From assembly GCA_023433275.1 (NCBI GenBank), contig JAEZDN010000022.1, positions 1-64,000 on the forward strand: a stretch of DNA of 64,000 nucleotides. Reading direction: 5' to 3'. Each line of letters opens with the position of its first letter. The stretch's first letter is position 1. The translations under genes and the position numbers were made by a program. This DNA is from Verrucomicrobiota bacterium (GTDB taxonomy: Bacteria > Verrucomicrobiota > Verrucomicrobiia > Opitutales > Opitutaceae). The notes beneath the pieces were generated by a model, which saw nothing but the letters and a program-made list of their open reading frames with translations, was not told the origin of the DNA and ran no database searches. Of this stretch, positions 31,116-40,280 are shown piece after piece.

Positions 31116-32384
31116 ATGACGTCATCCCAAATCAAAACCCCTACCCCCATCACGGCCAAGGGCCGCAATATGGTTCTCCTCGCCGCGTTCCTCGGCTGGA
31201 TGTTCGACGGCCTCGAGATGGGCATCTTTCCGCTCGTGGCCCGGCCCGCGCTGCAGCAAATGCAGGCGGCATCCGGCATCGTCGATGACAAGTTCGTCGG
31301 CTTCTGGATGGGATGGGTGACCGCCACCTTCCTCCTCGGCGCCGCCGGCGGCGGGCTGCTCTTCGGCTGGCTCGGCGACAAGGTCGGGCGCGTCCGCGCC
31401 ATGAGCATGGCGATCCTGTGCTACTCGGTGTTCACCGCGCTCGTCTATTTCGCCGCCGAGCCCTGGCACCTGGCAGCGCTGCGCTTCGTGGCCGCACTCG
31501 GCATGGGCGGAGAATGGGCTCTGGGCGTCGCGCTCGTGATGGAAGTCTGGCCGGAGAAGAACCGCCCGATGCTCGCCGGCGTGATCGGCGCGGCGGCCAA
31601 CATCGGCTTCGCCCTCATCGCCACCGTCGGCATGTTCTACGCGGTGACCCAGGACACCTGGCGATATGTCGTCGTCATCGGCGCGCTGCCGGCTGCCCTC
31701 ACGTTCTTCGTGCGACTCTTCGTGCCCGAGTCCGAAAAGTGGCAGCACGCCGCCGCGGCCAAACCCACGCAGCCAATGAAGGAAATCTTCTCCTCCCCCA
31801 CCCTCATCCGGCCGCTTCTCATCGCCACGTTGCTCGCCTCGGTCGCCCTCATCGGCACCTGGGGCTCCGTGCAATGGCTGCCGCTCTGGGCCGACAAGAT
31901 GGCTGGCCCGCTTCTGCCCAAGGCCAAGGCCTACACGCAATTTCTCTCGGCGCTCGGCTCGGTGTTCGGCTGCCTCCTCGGCGCCTGGATGGGCGGAATG
32001 TTCGGACGTCGTCCGGCCTACTTCATCCTGTGCCTGACCTCGTTGCTCTCGTGCGCGTGGCTGTTCCGCGGAATCGACAGCTACGGCGCGTCCTTCCTCA
32101 CCCTGACCTTCGTCGTGGGCGCCGTCACCGCCGCGTTCTACGGCTGGATGCCGCTCTACCTCCCCGAAATCTTCCCCACCCGCGTCCGCGCCACCGCGCA
32201 GGGCCTCTCTTTCAATGCAGGCCGCCTCCTCGCCGCCGTGGGCGCCCTGCAGATGGGTTCGCTCATGCAAACCTTCAACGGCAGCTACGCCAAGGCCGGC
32301 GCTGTCATCTCGCTCGTCTATGTTTTCGGCCTGGTGATCATCTGGTTCGCGCCGGAAACGCGCGGCAAACCATTGCCGGAATAA
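31116..32384 (+). CDS. MFS transporter
   Basis: This 422-residue inner-membrane porter has about twelve spans. The MFS loop between TM2 and TM3 is GWLGDKVGRVRAM, and the family arginine/acid residues are visible in the second half (GGMFGRRPAY). It resembles metabolite:proton symporters (sugar or aromatic acid type). It lies between the Gfo/Idh/MocA gene and the PmoA-family gene, so it probably imports the substrate they process. The start is ATG 31116. Confidence 0.9.
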   Translation: MTSSQIKTPTPITAKGRNMVLLAAFLGWMFDGLEMGIFPLVARPALQQMQAASGIVDDKFVGFWMGWVTATFLLGAAGGGLLFGWLGDKVGRVRAMSMAILCYSVFTALVYFAAEPWHLAALRFVAALGMGGEWALGVALVMEVWPEKNRPMLAGVIGAAANIGFALIATVGMFYAVTQDTWRYVVVIGALPAALTFFVRLFVPESEKWQHAAAAKPTQPMKEIFSSPTLIRPLLIATLLASVALIGTWGSVQWLPLWADKMAGPLLPKAKAYTQFLSALGSVFGCLLGAWMGGMFGRRPAYFILCLTSLLSCAWLFRGIDSYGASFLTLTFVVGAVTAAFYGWMPLYLPEIFPTRVRATAQGLSFNAGRLLAAVGALQMGSLMQTFNGSYAKAGAVISLVYVFGLVIIWFAPETRGKPLPE

Positions 32385-32397
32385 CCCTCGTTCAATC

Positions 32398-33594
32398 ATG
32401 CATCGCCTGATTTTGCCGTTCGCCCTTGCTTCCACGCTATCGGTCCTCGCGTCCGGCGCCAGCTCCTGGCGCGTGACGGTTGCCGCCGCCGACCACGACC
32501 GCGCCGCCGTGGTCGTGTCGTTCCCGCTGCCCGCGGGCGCTCCGCTCGAGGCGGCCCTCTCCCTCGGCGACAGCCGTCTGCCCGTGCAGGTGGGCGCCGA
32601 CGGCACCGCGCAATTCGTGCTCCCGCAGCTCAAGGCCGGCGAATCTCCCGTCCTCACGCTCGCCGCCGCGCCGGCCCAGCCCGCGGCGAAGGCCGAGGCG
32701 ACCGCCACGCAGGTGAAACTTTCGGCCGGCGGACAGCCCGTGCTCGACTTCTGGACGGCGGAAGAACCGCTGCCCCACGACAAGGTCGACAGGAAATTCC
32801 TGCGCAGCGGTCACATCCACCCGGTGCGCTCCCCGACGGGCACCATCATCAGCGCCAGCTATCCCGCCGACCACCTGCACCACCACGGCATTTGGGCGCC
32901 ATGGACCAAAACCGAGTTCCAAGGCCGCAAACCCGACTTCTGGAACATGGGGCAGCTCACCGGCACGGTAAAGTTCGACGCCCTCGAACGCACCTGGAGC
33001 GGACCCGTTCACGCCGGTTTCGTCGCGAAACAGCGCCAGATTGATCTCTCCGCGCCATCGCCGGTCACGGCCCTCAACGAAACTTGGGAGGTCACCGTCT
33101 ATGACGTGCCAGGCTCCGCGCAACCGATGCGCGTCTTCGACCTCGTCATCACCCAATCCTGCGCGACGGACGCCCCGCTCATTTTGCCCGAGTATCACTA
33201 CGGCGGCCTCGGTTTCCGCGGCCACGACCAGTGGAACGGCCAGGACAATGCCTTCTTCCTCACTTCCGAGGGCGAGACCGACCGCGTGAAGGGCAACACC
33301 AGCCGCGCGCGCTGGCTGCACATCGGTGGCCGGGTGGATGGCGCGCTCGCGGGCGTCGGCATCCTCGGCCATCCGGACAACTTTCGCGCGCCCGAGCCGC
33401 TGCGCCTGCACCCCAAGGAACCCTTCGTGTGCTTCGCCCCTTCGCAGCTTGGAGAATGGCGCATCGAGCCCGGCAAACCCCACGTCATGCGCTACCGCTT
33501 CGTCGTGACGGACGGTCCGGCCGACCGCGCCTTGCTCGAAGCCTGTTGGCAGGCTTTTGCCCAACCCGCCGTCGCCACCGTGACCGCAGGATGA
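32398..33594 (+). CDS. PmoA/DUF6807-family secreted protein
   Basis: This 398-residue protein has a signal peptide (MHRLILPFALASTLSVLASG). It carries the signature region of the PmoA family: SASYPADHLHHHGIWAPW (about 159-176), and a C-terminal RAPEPLRLHPKEPFVCFAPS. The His-rich loop may bind metal or sugar. The family has no firm function despite its methane-oxygenase label. It follows the MFS gene by 13 nt, so it is almost certainly in the same transcript. Confidence 0.85.
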   Translation: MHRLILPFALASTLSVLASGASSWRVTVAAADHDRAAVVVSFPLPAGAPLEAALSLGDSRLPVQVGADGTAQFVLPQLKAGESPVLTLAAAPAQPAAKAEATATQVKLSAGGQPVLDFWTAEEPLPHDKVDRKFLRSGHIHPVRSPTGTIISASYPADHLHHHGIWAPWTKTEFQGRKPDFWNMGQLTGTVKFDALERTWSGPVHAGFVAKQRQIDLSAPSPVTALNETWEVTVYDVPGSAQPMRVFDLVITQSCATDAPLILPEYHYGGLGFRGHDQWNGQDNAFFLTSEGETDRVKGNTSRARWLHIGGRVDGALAGVGILGHPDNFRAPEPLRLHPKEPFVCFAPSQLGEWRIEPGKPHVMRYRFVVTDGPADRALLEACWQAFAQPAVATVTAG

Positions 33595-33658
33595 GCCGAC
33601 CACCCAAGAGTGCGCCCGCCTCCCACCCCCGTTCACTCACCCATTTATCCCGCCTCCC

Positions 33659-33690
33659 TGTAGGGGCGCGGCTCGTCCACGCCCTCGGGC
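33659..33690. repeat. Family B half-element
   Basis: The word GTAGGGGCGCGGCTCGTCC is followed by ACGCCCTCGGGC. It is nearly identical to the element at about 188-208 and is a partial copy, without its second arm. Confidence 0.65.
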
Positions 33691-33739
33691 AAAATCATAT
33701 CGCGATCACAAACTGACGCCACCCCTCCACGCCCCCAAT

Positions 33740-35404
33740 ATGCCCGACCCCACGCCCTCCGACACCGAACTGCTGAAATCCGTCGCCGACCGGCCCTTCG
33801 CCGCCCGCCTGCCCGTCTATCTCCGCCTCTCCGGGCCGGGCTGGTTGCAAAGCGCCATCACGCTCGGCGGCGGTTCGCTCGCCGGCAGCCTCTATCTCGG
33901 CGTCATCGGCGGCTTCGGGCTGCTCTGGCTCCAGCCGCTCGCGATGATCATGGGCATCGTGATGCTCTGCGCCATCGGCTACGTTTCGATGGTCACGCGC
34001 AAACCCGCGCTCGAAGCCATCAACGAGCACGTCAACCCCGTGCTCGGCTACGGCTGGGCCGTCGCCTCGATCGTCGCCAGCATGGTGTGGGCGATGCCGC
34101 AGTACTCGCTCTCGATCGGCGTGCTGCAGCAGAACCTGCTGCCCGGCCTTCTCGGCGCAGAGGGCACGCTCGGCGATTTCTGGGGCAAACTCGTGCCAAC
34201 CGTCCTCATTCTCGTTTTCTCCACCTACATAACATGGAGCTACACCCGCGGCGGACGCGGCGTGAAGATCTACGAAAACACGCTCAAGGTGATGGTGCTG
34301 CTCATCGTGCTGTGCTTCGCCGGCGTCGTGCTGCGCGTGACCTTCGCGCCCGGCGGCCTCGACTGGGGCGCGGTGCTGGCGGGCTTCGTCCCCGATTTCC
34401 GCGTGCTTTGGCAACCGGCCGAGGCGTTCGGCGCGCTCATCGCGGCGACCGATCCCGCGCACCAGGCCTATTGGACCGATTTCCTCGTGGCCAAGCAACG
34501 CGACATCATCGCCACCGCCGCCGCGACGGCGGTGGGCATCAACATGACCTTCCTCTTCCCCTACTCGATCCTGCGCCGCGGCTGGGGCAGGGAGTTCGCG
34601 GGCCTCATGCGCTTCGACCTCGCGACGGGCATGCTCATCCCGTTCACGCTGGCCACGAGTTGCGTCGTCATCGCCGCCGCCACCCAGTTCAACGGCGTGG
34701 CCCAGCCCGGCCTCGTGCCGTCCGCCGAACCCTCCGCGCTCGTCGCCAAGGCGTCGCCCGGCCAGGTGCGCGAATACAACGGCCTGCTCGCCGGCCTGGA
34801 AAAGAGTGTCACCACCGCTGGCGGCACGCTCGCGGTCACCGACGCCGACCGCCAGCTCGCCGCCACCTTGGTCAACCGCGACGCTTTCCACCTCGCCGCC
34901 GCGCTCGCCCCGCTCACGGGTCCCTTCATCGGCAACATCATCTTTGGCTGCGGCGTGCTCGGCATGACGCTCTCCACCATCACCATTCTCATGCTGATCT
35001 CCGGTCAGGTGGCCTGCGCCATCTTCAAGACCGACCAGACCGGCTGGACTTTCCGTCTCGGCAGCCTCGCCGCGGCGTCGGGCGCGCTCGGGCCGTTCAT
35101 CTGGAGCCAGGCGGCGTTCTACCTCGCGGTGCCGACCTCGGTCTTCGCGCTCATCCTGCTGCCCATCGCCTATCTGTCGTTTTTCCTGCTGCTCAACCAG
35201 GGCCGTCTGCTGGGCGACGCCCGTCCGCGCGGCGCCAGCCTGGTGGTGTGGAACGTCCTCATGGGCGCCACGCTCGTCATCGTCGTCGGAGCCAGCGGGT
35301 TCATGCTGATCGAAAAGGGCGGCAAGCCCGGCCTCATCGCCGCCGGCCTCTTCATCGGCGCGGCGCTCGTCGCGCATTTCGTGCGGCGCCGCCCCTCCGC
35401 CTGA
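33740..35404 (+). CDS. Nramp-like membrane transporter
   Basis: This 554-residue polytopic protein begins PAFRLSGPGW-like (SGPGWLQSAITLGGGSLAGS, about 31-50), which aligns with the first helix of Nramp transporters. The canonical metal-binding DPGN of that helix is replaced by LGGGSL, so it is unlikely to be a normal manganese/iron porter. Later segments (TAVGINMTFLFPYSILRRGW) keep the Nramp look. Its place in a carbohydrate-type cluster suggests a non-metal or modified substrate, which is inference. Confidence 0.75.
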   Translation: MPDPTPSDTELLKSVADRPFAARLPVYLRLSGPGWLQSAITLGGGSLAGSLYLGVIGGFGLLWLQPLAMIMGIVMLCAIGYVSMVTRKPALEAINEHVNPVLGYGWAVASIVASMVWAMPQYSLSIGVLQQNLLPGLLGAEGTLGDFWGKLVPTVLILVFSTYITWSYTRGGRGVKIYENTLKVMVLLIVLCFAGVVLRVTFAPGGLDWGAVLAGFVPDFRVLWQPAEAFGALIAATDPAHQAYWTDFLVAKQRDIIATAAATAVGINMTFLFPYSILRRGWGREFAGLMRFDLATGMLIPFTLATSCVVIAAATQFNGVAQPGLVPSAEPSALVAKASPGQVREYNGLLAGLEKSVTTAGGTLAVTDADRQLAATLVNRDAFHLAAALAPLTGPFIGNIIFGCGVLGMTLSTITILMLISGQVACAIFKTDQTGWTFRLGSLAAASGALGPFIWSQAAFYLAVPTSVFALILLPIAYLSFFLLLNQGRLLGDARPRGASLVVWNVLMGATLVIVVGASGFMLIEKGGKPGLIAAGLFIGAALVAHFVRRRPSA

Positions 35405-35506
35405 CGCCGCCGCAGGTGCTCCCGTGAACAGTGCACCGGCGACTCCCTTGCCAAACTGTTCGATCAGTTCCGCATTGGCGGCAGTCCACTCCCACCCCAC
35501 CCTGCC

Positions 35507-36676
35507 ATGACCCACCAGCCCCGCCGCCATTTCCTCAAAACCCTCGCCGCCGGCGCCGCCACCGTCGCGGTCACCTCCCCCGCCCAAACCCCTCCCGCCA
35601 TGAGCACCCAGAAAGCCGACGGCATGAACTACGCCCCCAAGGGCAAACCCAACCCCGTGGTGAAGCCCGGCGAATTCGTCTTTGCCGCCGCCCACCTCGA
35701 CCACGGTCACATCAACGGCCAATGCAACGGCCTCATCGAGGCCGGCGGCACCCTCAAATGGGTTTTCGAACCCGACCCGAGAAAACTGGAGTCTTTCCTC
35801 AAGAATTACCCCGGCACGAAAGTCGCCAGCTCCCTCGACGAAATCCTCGCCGACCCCGAGGTGAAGCTGGTCACGACCGCGCCGATCCCGAAATTCCGCG
35901 GCCCCATGGGCTGCAAGGTCATGCAGGCCGGCAAGGACTACTTCACCGACAAGCCGCCCTTCACCACGCTCGACCAGCTCGCCGAGGCCAGGAAAGTCGC
36001 GGCCGAGACCGGCAAAAAGTTCATGGTCTACTACAGCGAGCGTCTCCACGTGGAGTCGGCCATGTTCGCCACCGATCTCGTGCAACAGGGCGCCATCGGG
36101 CGCGTGCTGCAGGTCATCGGCCTCGGGCCGCACCGCGAGGGCACCGGCCGGCCCGACTGGTTCTACGACCGCGACAGCTACGGCGGCATCCTCTGCGACA
36201 TCGGCTCGCACCAGTTCGAGCAGTTCCTCACGTACACCGGCGCCACCGACGCCACGATCCAACACGCCGCCGTCGCCAACTACGCCCACCCCGGCAAGCC
36301 GGGCTTGGAGGATTTCGGCGAGGCCAATCTTCTCGGCAACAACGGCGCCACAAATTACATCCGCGTCGACTGGTTCACGCCCAAGGGTCTCAGCACGTGG
36401 GGCGACGGACGCACCATCATCCTCGGCGAAAAGGGCTACATCGAGCTCCGCAAGTACGTGGACATCGGTCGCGACAAGAAGGGCGACAACGTCTACATCG
36501 TCGATGAGCAAGGCGAACGTTACATCAACGTCGACGGCCAGGTCGGCTTCCGCTTCTTCGGCGAGCTGATCCTCGATTGCCTACACCGCACCGAGAAAGC
36601 CATGACCCAGGCCCACGCCTTCAAGGCCGCCGAGCTCTGCCTCAAGGCCCAGGCCGCCGCGAAGAAGATCAGCTGA
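35507..36676 (+). CDS. Exported Gfo/Idh/MocA family oxidoreductase
   Basis: This 389-residue protein begins with a twin-arginine signal (QPRRHFLKTLAAGAA) and then a family member with EPDP/DKPPF loop (YFTDKPPFTTLDQL) in place of EKP. The C-terminal domain keeps DRDSYGGILCDIGSHQFEQF. Export in a folded, cofactor-loaded form through Tat is the usual reason for such signals. It closes the 29854-36676 cluster. Confidence 0.88.
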   Translation: MTHQPRRHFLKTLAAGAATVAVTSPAQTPPAMSTQKADGMNYAPKGKPNPVVKPGEFVFAAAHLDHGHINGQCNGLIEAGGTLKWVFEPDPRKLESFLKNYPGTKVASSLDEILADPEVKLVTTAPIPKFRGPMGCKVMQAGKDYFTDKPPFTTLDQLAEARKVAAETGKKFMVYYSERLHVESAMFATDLVQQGAIGRVLQVIGLGPHREGTGRPDWFYDRDSYGGILCDIGSHQFEQFLTYTGATDATIQHAAVANYAHPGKPGLEDFGEANLLGNNGATNYIRVDWFTPKGLSTWGDGRTIILGEKGYIELRKYVDIGRDKKGDNVYIVDEQGERYINVDGQVGFRFFGELILDCLHRTEKAMTQAHAFKAAELCLKAQAAAKKIS

Positions 36677-36759
36677 CGCGGAAACCCCGCCAGCTGACAC
36701 AATCACCGCCCCATTCCGGATAGCCATGAGCCCGGCGAGTCGCCGGCCTTCAGGGTTCG

Positions 36760-36795
36760 AAAGCTTAAAGCTGACAGCTTATCGCTGACCGCTCG
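36760..36795. repeat. Family C fragment
   Basis: AAAGCTTAAAGCTGACAGCT followed by TATCGCTGACCGC. It shares CTGACAGCT and GCTGACCGC with 6381-6413. It lies between convergent genes. Confidence 0.6.
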
Positions 36796-36813
36796 GGGCG
36801 CGTGTCAACGCGC

Positions 36814-38208
36814 TCAGATATGAATCGCCTTCCCGTGCGTCGCCAGCGCCGCCTCGCCCAGCGCCTCCGACAGCGTCGGGTGCGCGTGGATCGAGTCGTG
36901 GATCTCGTCGACGGTGGCCTCGAGATTCATGGCGAGTCCATACTCGGCAATCAACTCGGTGGCCTCGGCGCCGATGATGTGCACGCCCAGGATCTCTCCC
37001 GTCTTGGCGTCGGATATCACCTTCACAAATCCTTCGGTGTCTCCCGACGCCACCGCCTTGCCGACGGCCGTGAACGGGAACTTGCCCACCTTGTACTCGA
37101 GTTTCTTTTCCTTGGCCTGTTTCTCGGTGAGCCCGGTCGAGGCGACCTGCGGCTGGCCATAGGTGCAACCAGGGAAAATGCCGACCTGCCTCGGCTTGGC
37201 GTGGCCAAACATCCCATCCACCGCCTGCACGGCGCGGAACGAAGCCACGTGCGCGAGCCAGGGCGGGCCCTGGATGTCGCCGGCGGCATAGATGCCGGGT
37301 ACGCTCGTCTGGTAATTGGCGTCGACCTTCACGAAACCGCGATCGAGCTCCAGCTTCACCTTCGGTGAAAGCAGACCGTCGAGATTCGACGTGATGCCGA
37401 TGGCCACGAGGATGCTTTCCACCTCGATCTCGGTCTTGGCGCCGTCCTTCACCAGGTCGAGCTTCACGCTCTTGTCACCGACGCGGATGTTCTCGCTCTT
37501 CGTGCCGGTGTGGATCGTGATGCCTTGCTTGGTGAAACTGCGCTCCAGCACCTTGGCGACTTCCTCGTCCTCGACGGGCAGCACTTGCGGCAGCATCTCG
37601 ACCAGCGTCACCTTCGACCCGAAGGCGTTGAAGAAATACGCGAACTCCACGCCGATCGCGCCGGCGCCGATGATGGCGATCGACTTGGGCGGAGCCTTGG
37701 CGGCCAGGGCTTCGCGGGAGGTCATCACGCGCACGCCATCGGCCGGCAGGCCGGGCAGTTGCTTCGGCTTCTGGCCGGTGCAAAGGAGGATGTTCTTCGT
37801 CTTGAAGAACGAGCCCTTCTTCTCGCCGGCGGTGACTTCCACCATCCCGGGCATCACGACCGATCCCTTGCCCACGACGTAATCGACCTTGTTCTTCTTG
37901 AACAGGAACTCCACGCCCTTGGCCATCTGCGCGGCGACGCCCCGCGATCGCTCCACGACCTTGGCGAAGTCGAACGACGCGCCCGTCACGCTGAGGCCAT
38001 AAGCTTCGGCCTTCTGGATCTTTTGGTATAACTCGGCGCTCTTGAGCAAAGCCTTGGTCGGAATGCACCCCCAGTTGAGGCACGTGCCGCCCGCACGCTC
38101 CATCTCGATGACCGCGACTTTCTTGCCGAGCTGCCCGGCGCGAATCGCAGCCACGTAACCGGCGGGACCGCCGCCGATGATCACCAAGTCGTATATTGCG
38201 TCTGACAT
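36814..38208 (-). CDS. lpdA: Dihydrolipoamide dehydrogenase
   Basis: This 464-residue FAD disulfide oxidoreductase is the E3 component of 2-oxoacid dehydrogenase complexes. It has FAD motif IGGGPAGYVAA (11-21), redox cysteines Cys43 and Cys48 in GGTCLNWGCIPTK, the NAD motif AIIGAGAIGVEFA, and the C-terminal catalytic HAHPTLSEALGEA His/Glu. The start is ATG 38208 (MSDAIYD), since the preceding in-frame codons are not conserved. No E1/E2 genes are visible here. Confidence 0.96.
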   Translation of the reverse strand: MSDAIYDLVIIGGGPAGYVAAIRAGQLGKKVAVIEMERAGGTCLNWGCIPTKALLKSAELYQKIQKAEAYGLSVTGASFDFAKVVERSRGVAAQMAKGVEFLFKKNKVDYVVGKGSVVMPGMVEVTAGEKKGSFFKTKNILLCTGQKPKQLPGLPADGVRVMTSREALAAKAPPKSIAIIGAGAIGVEFAYFFNAFGSKVTLVEMLPQVLPVEDEEVAKVLERSFTKQGITIHTGTKSENIRVGDKSVKLDLVKDGAKTEIEVESILVAIGITSNLDGLLSPKVKLELDRGFVKVDANYQTSVPGIYAAGDIQGPPWLAHVASFRAVQAVDGMFGHAKPRQVGIFPGCTYGQPQVASTGLTEKQAKEKKLEYKVGKFPFTAVGKAVASGDTEGFVKVISDAKTGEILGVHIIGAEATELIAEYGLAMNLEATVDEIHDSIHAHPTLSEALGEAALATHGKAIHI

Positions 38209-38363
38209 AATGGAAGGGTGTGAACGGGGAAAGTCGCGCTCCTCGCTCCCACCGTCAAACGGAAAGTCCGCACCGCCGCGCGAGGACGTCGACATAACCC
38301 AAACGCCCAAATGCACCACCATCCCCAATGACATCCCATGCCCATCACCGTCATCCTGAGACT

Positions 38364-38437
38364 GTAGGAGCCTGTTTACAGGCGATCATGACGCAGGCAG
38401 GCGACGCGCGCTCTCCTCGCCGGTAAACAGGCTCCGG
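38364..38437. repeat. Family E inverted repeat
   Basis: GGAGCCTGTTTAC (38367-38379) pairs with GTAAACAGGCTCC (38423-38435). It lies in the 355-nt gap between lpdA and the 38564 gene. A half family A word (CGTCATCCTGAG) abuts its left side. Nothing else is seen in the gap. Confidence 0.75.
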
Positions 38438-38563
38438 CAATTCGCAGCGCCGCGAAAACCCGCGAGGCCATCCCTGCGCACGCGCGTCCTGTCGCAACCT
38501 CGATATCCGTTCCCGTCCGGAAGTTCTTCCTGGCGAACCCTGGGCCTTTGCAAATCCCCGAAA

Positions 38564-38983
38564 TCAAATATCGATCACGTCGCCCTTGCCCGCCCCGCGT
38601 CCGCCCGCCGGCGGACCCGCGGGCGGCTTCGGCGGGCTCATCAGGCGGTTCAGGACCATGTTCGTCACACTCACGATCAACGCGCCCAGCAGCGCCGAGC
38701 CGAATCCCGCCACGCTGAAACCATCCACCAGCCGGCCCGCGAAGTAAAAGAGCAGTGCATTGATCAGCCAGATGCCCAGCCCCATCGTCAGCACGATGAA
38801 CGGCAGCGTGAACAACAACAGCAGCGGTTTCAGCACCACGTTGAACAGGCTCATCACCAGCACGAAGACGACCAGCGTGCTGCCGCTGTCATAGCCGATC
38901 CCCGGCACGAGCTTGGCGCTCAACAGCACCCCCAGGGCCAGGATGAGCCAGCGCAGCAGCAGGTTGACGAACGCGTTGTTCAT
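38564..38983 (-). CDS. Small PF04020-type membrane protein
   Basis: This 139-residue protein has four membrane segments (about 8-24, 34-56, 58-82 and 94-115) and a Pro/Gly-rich cytoplasmic tail. The NVVLKPLLLLFTLPFIVLTMG pattern matches the phage-holin-like YvlD family, whose function is unknown. It is divergent from the glycosyltransferase gene, the starts being about 40 nt apart. Confidence 0.85.
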   Translation of the reverse strand: MNNAFVNLLLRWLILALGVLLSAKLVPGIGYDSGSTLVVFVLVMSLFNVVLKPLLLLFTLPFIVLTMGLGIWLINALLFYFAGRLVDGFSVAGFGSALLGALIVSVTNMVLNRLMSPPKPPAGPPAGGRGAGKGDVIDI

Positions 38984-39024
38984 TGAATGATCCCGAGCTT
39001 TCGCCGCGTCCCCGCGCGGAGCAA

Positions 39025-40110
39025 ATGAAAATTCTCATCGTCCAGGACTATCTCCGCAGCGGCGGCACCGAACGCCAGTCCGTCTTCATGGCCTCCGCGT
39101 TCGCCCGGGCCGGGCATGAGGTCACCCTCCTCACCTTCCGTCCCCGCGGCGTCCTGGAACTCGACGACGAGCAACACCCCTTCGCCTTTCGCTCGCTGCA
39201 AGCCTTCGACACCAGGCTCGACTGGTTCGCCCCCGGCCTCCTCCGCACCGCCGCCGAGGCCGCACCTGACCTGGTGCTCTGCATGGGTCGCATGGCCAAC
39301 TGCTATGCGGGTTTCATCCAGTCCCGCCTGCCGCGCGCCGCCGTCATCTGCACCATGCGCACGGGCAAGGCCCTGCCCCTGCTCTTCGTGCGCTCCCTCC
39401 GGCTCTGCCGGCATGTCATCGCCAACAGCCACGTGGCCAAGCGCGTCATCCACGAGGAACACGACATTCCCGCGCGCAAGATCACCGTCATTCATAATCC
39501 GGTGCTCCGGTTCACCGACGAGTCGGCCACGCGCAACCTCGCGCTCCGCCGCTACCACGGCGCCAACCCCAGCACCGCCGTGTTGCTCAACGTGGCGATG
39601 TTCCGTCCCGAGAAGAATCAGCGCGAGCTCATCGAGCTCTGCTCCCGCCTGCCGGGCTACATGGACTGGCAGCTCTGGCTCGCCGGCGACGGCCCCGCGC
39701 GGAAAAAATGCGAGCGTCTCGCCCATGCGCTCGGCCTCGGCGGCCGCGTGAAGTTCCTCGGCTATCAACCTGAACCCACCCCGCTATACCTCGCGGCGGA
39801 CGTCGCCGTGCTGGCCTCCCAGAGCGAATCCCTCTCCAACTATCTCATCGAGGCGCAACTCCACGGCCTGCCCGCCGTCGCCTACGACATCGTTGGCGTG
39901 GGCGAGTGCTTCGCCCCCGACAAGTCGGGCTTCCTGATCAGGAACCAGGACCAAACCGCCTTCGTCGCCTCGCTCGACCGGCTCATCCGCGAGCCCGCCC
40001 TCCGCAAGCGTTTCTCCGACCACGCCAAGCGCCACGCCCAAGCCAACTTCGTCCCCGAACGCCAAGTCCAGGCCCACCTGAACCTCTTCCGCGATCTGAC
40101 GAAAGGATGA
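39025..40110 (+). CDS. GT4-family glycosyltransferase
   Basis: This 361-residue protein is a GT-B retaining glycosyltransferase. The N-terminus is MKILIVQDYLRSGGTERQ, with a central sugar-phosphate region LLNVAMFRPEKNQRELIEL and the family E-x7-E-like motif SESLSNYLIEAQLHG. Donor and acceptor are unknown. I take ATG 39025, preceded by GGAG at 39018-39021, over a TTG further upstream. It is a single gene beside envelope functions. Confidence 0.88.
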   Translation: MKILIVQDYLRSGGTERQSVFMASAFARAGHEVTLLTFRPRGVLELDDEQHPFAFRSLQAFDTRLDWFAPGLLRTAAEAAPDLVLCMGRMANCYAGFIQSRLPRAAVICTMRTGKALPLLFVRSLRLCRHVIANSHVAKRVIHEEHDIPARKITVIHNPVLRFTDESATRNLALRRYHGANPSTAVLLNVAMFRPEKNQRELIELCSRLPGYMDWQLWLAGDGPARKKCERLAHALGLGGRVKFLGYQPEPTPLYLAADVAVLASQSESLSNYLIEAQLHGLPAVAYDIVGVGECFAPDKSGFLIRNQDQTAFVASLDRLIREPALRKRFSDHAKRHAQANFVPERQVQAHLNLFRDLTKG

Positions 40111-40280
40111 GGGAATCAGGGTTGGGAATCGAGAACGCCGCCATTGATCTTGTGGGGCCGAACCTGCTCGGTTCTTAAAGCGCCTCACTCGGAACCCGGG
40201 CGCCCTACCCCGGTAAGCCTCGCCTTAAGCCCTGACCGGCGGCACCTCGCGCTGCCTCCTGACACCGTCCTGTCAGCAGC

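Noticed and set aside
33695..36511. Minus-strand open frame of about 938 codons
   Set aside because: It is the shadow of the Nramp-like and exported oxidoreductase genes.
38564..38983. Prophage holin
   Set aside because: The family is named after holins but no phage gene is nearby, and it is common in chromosomes.
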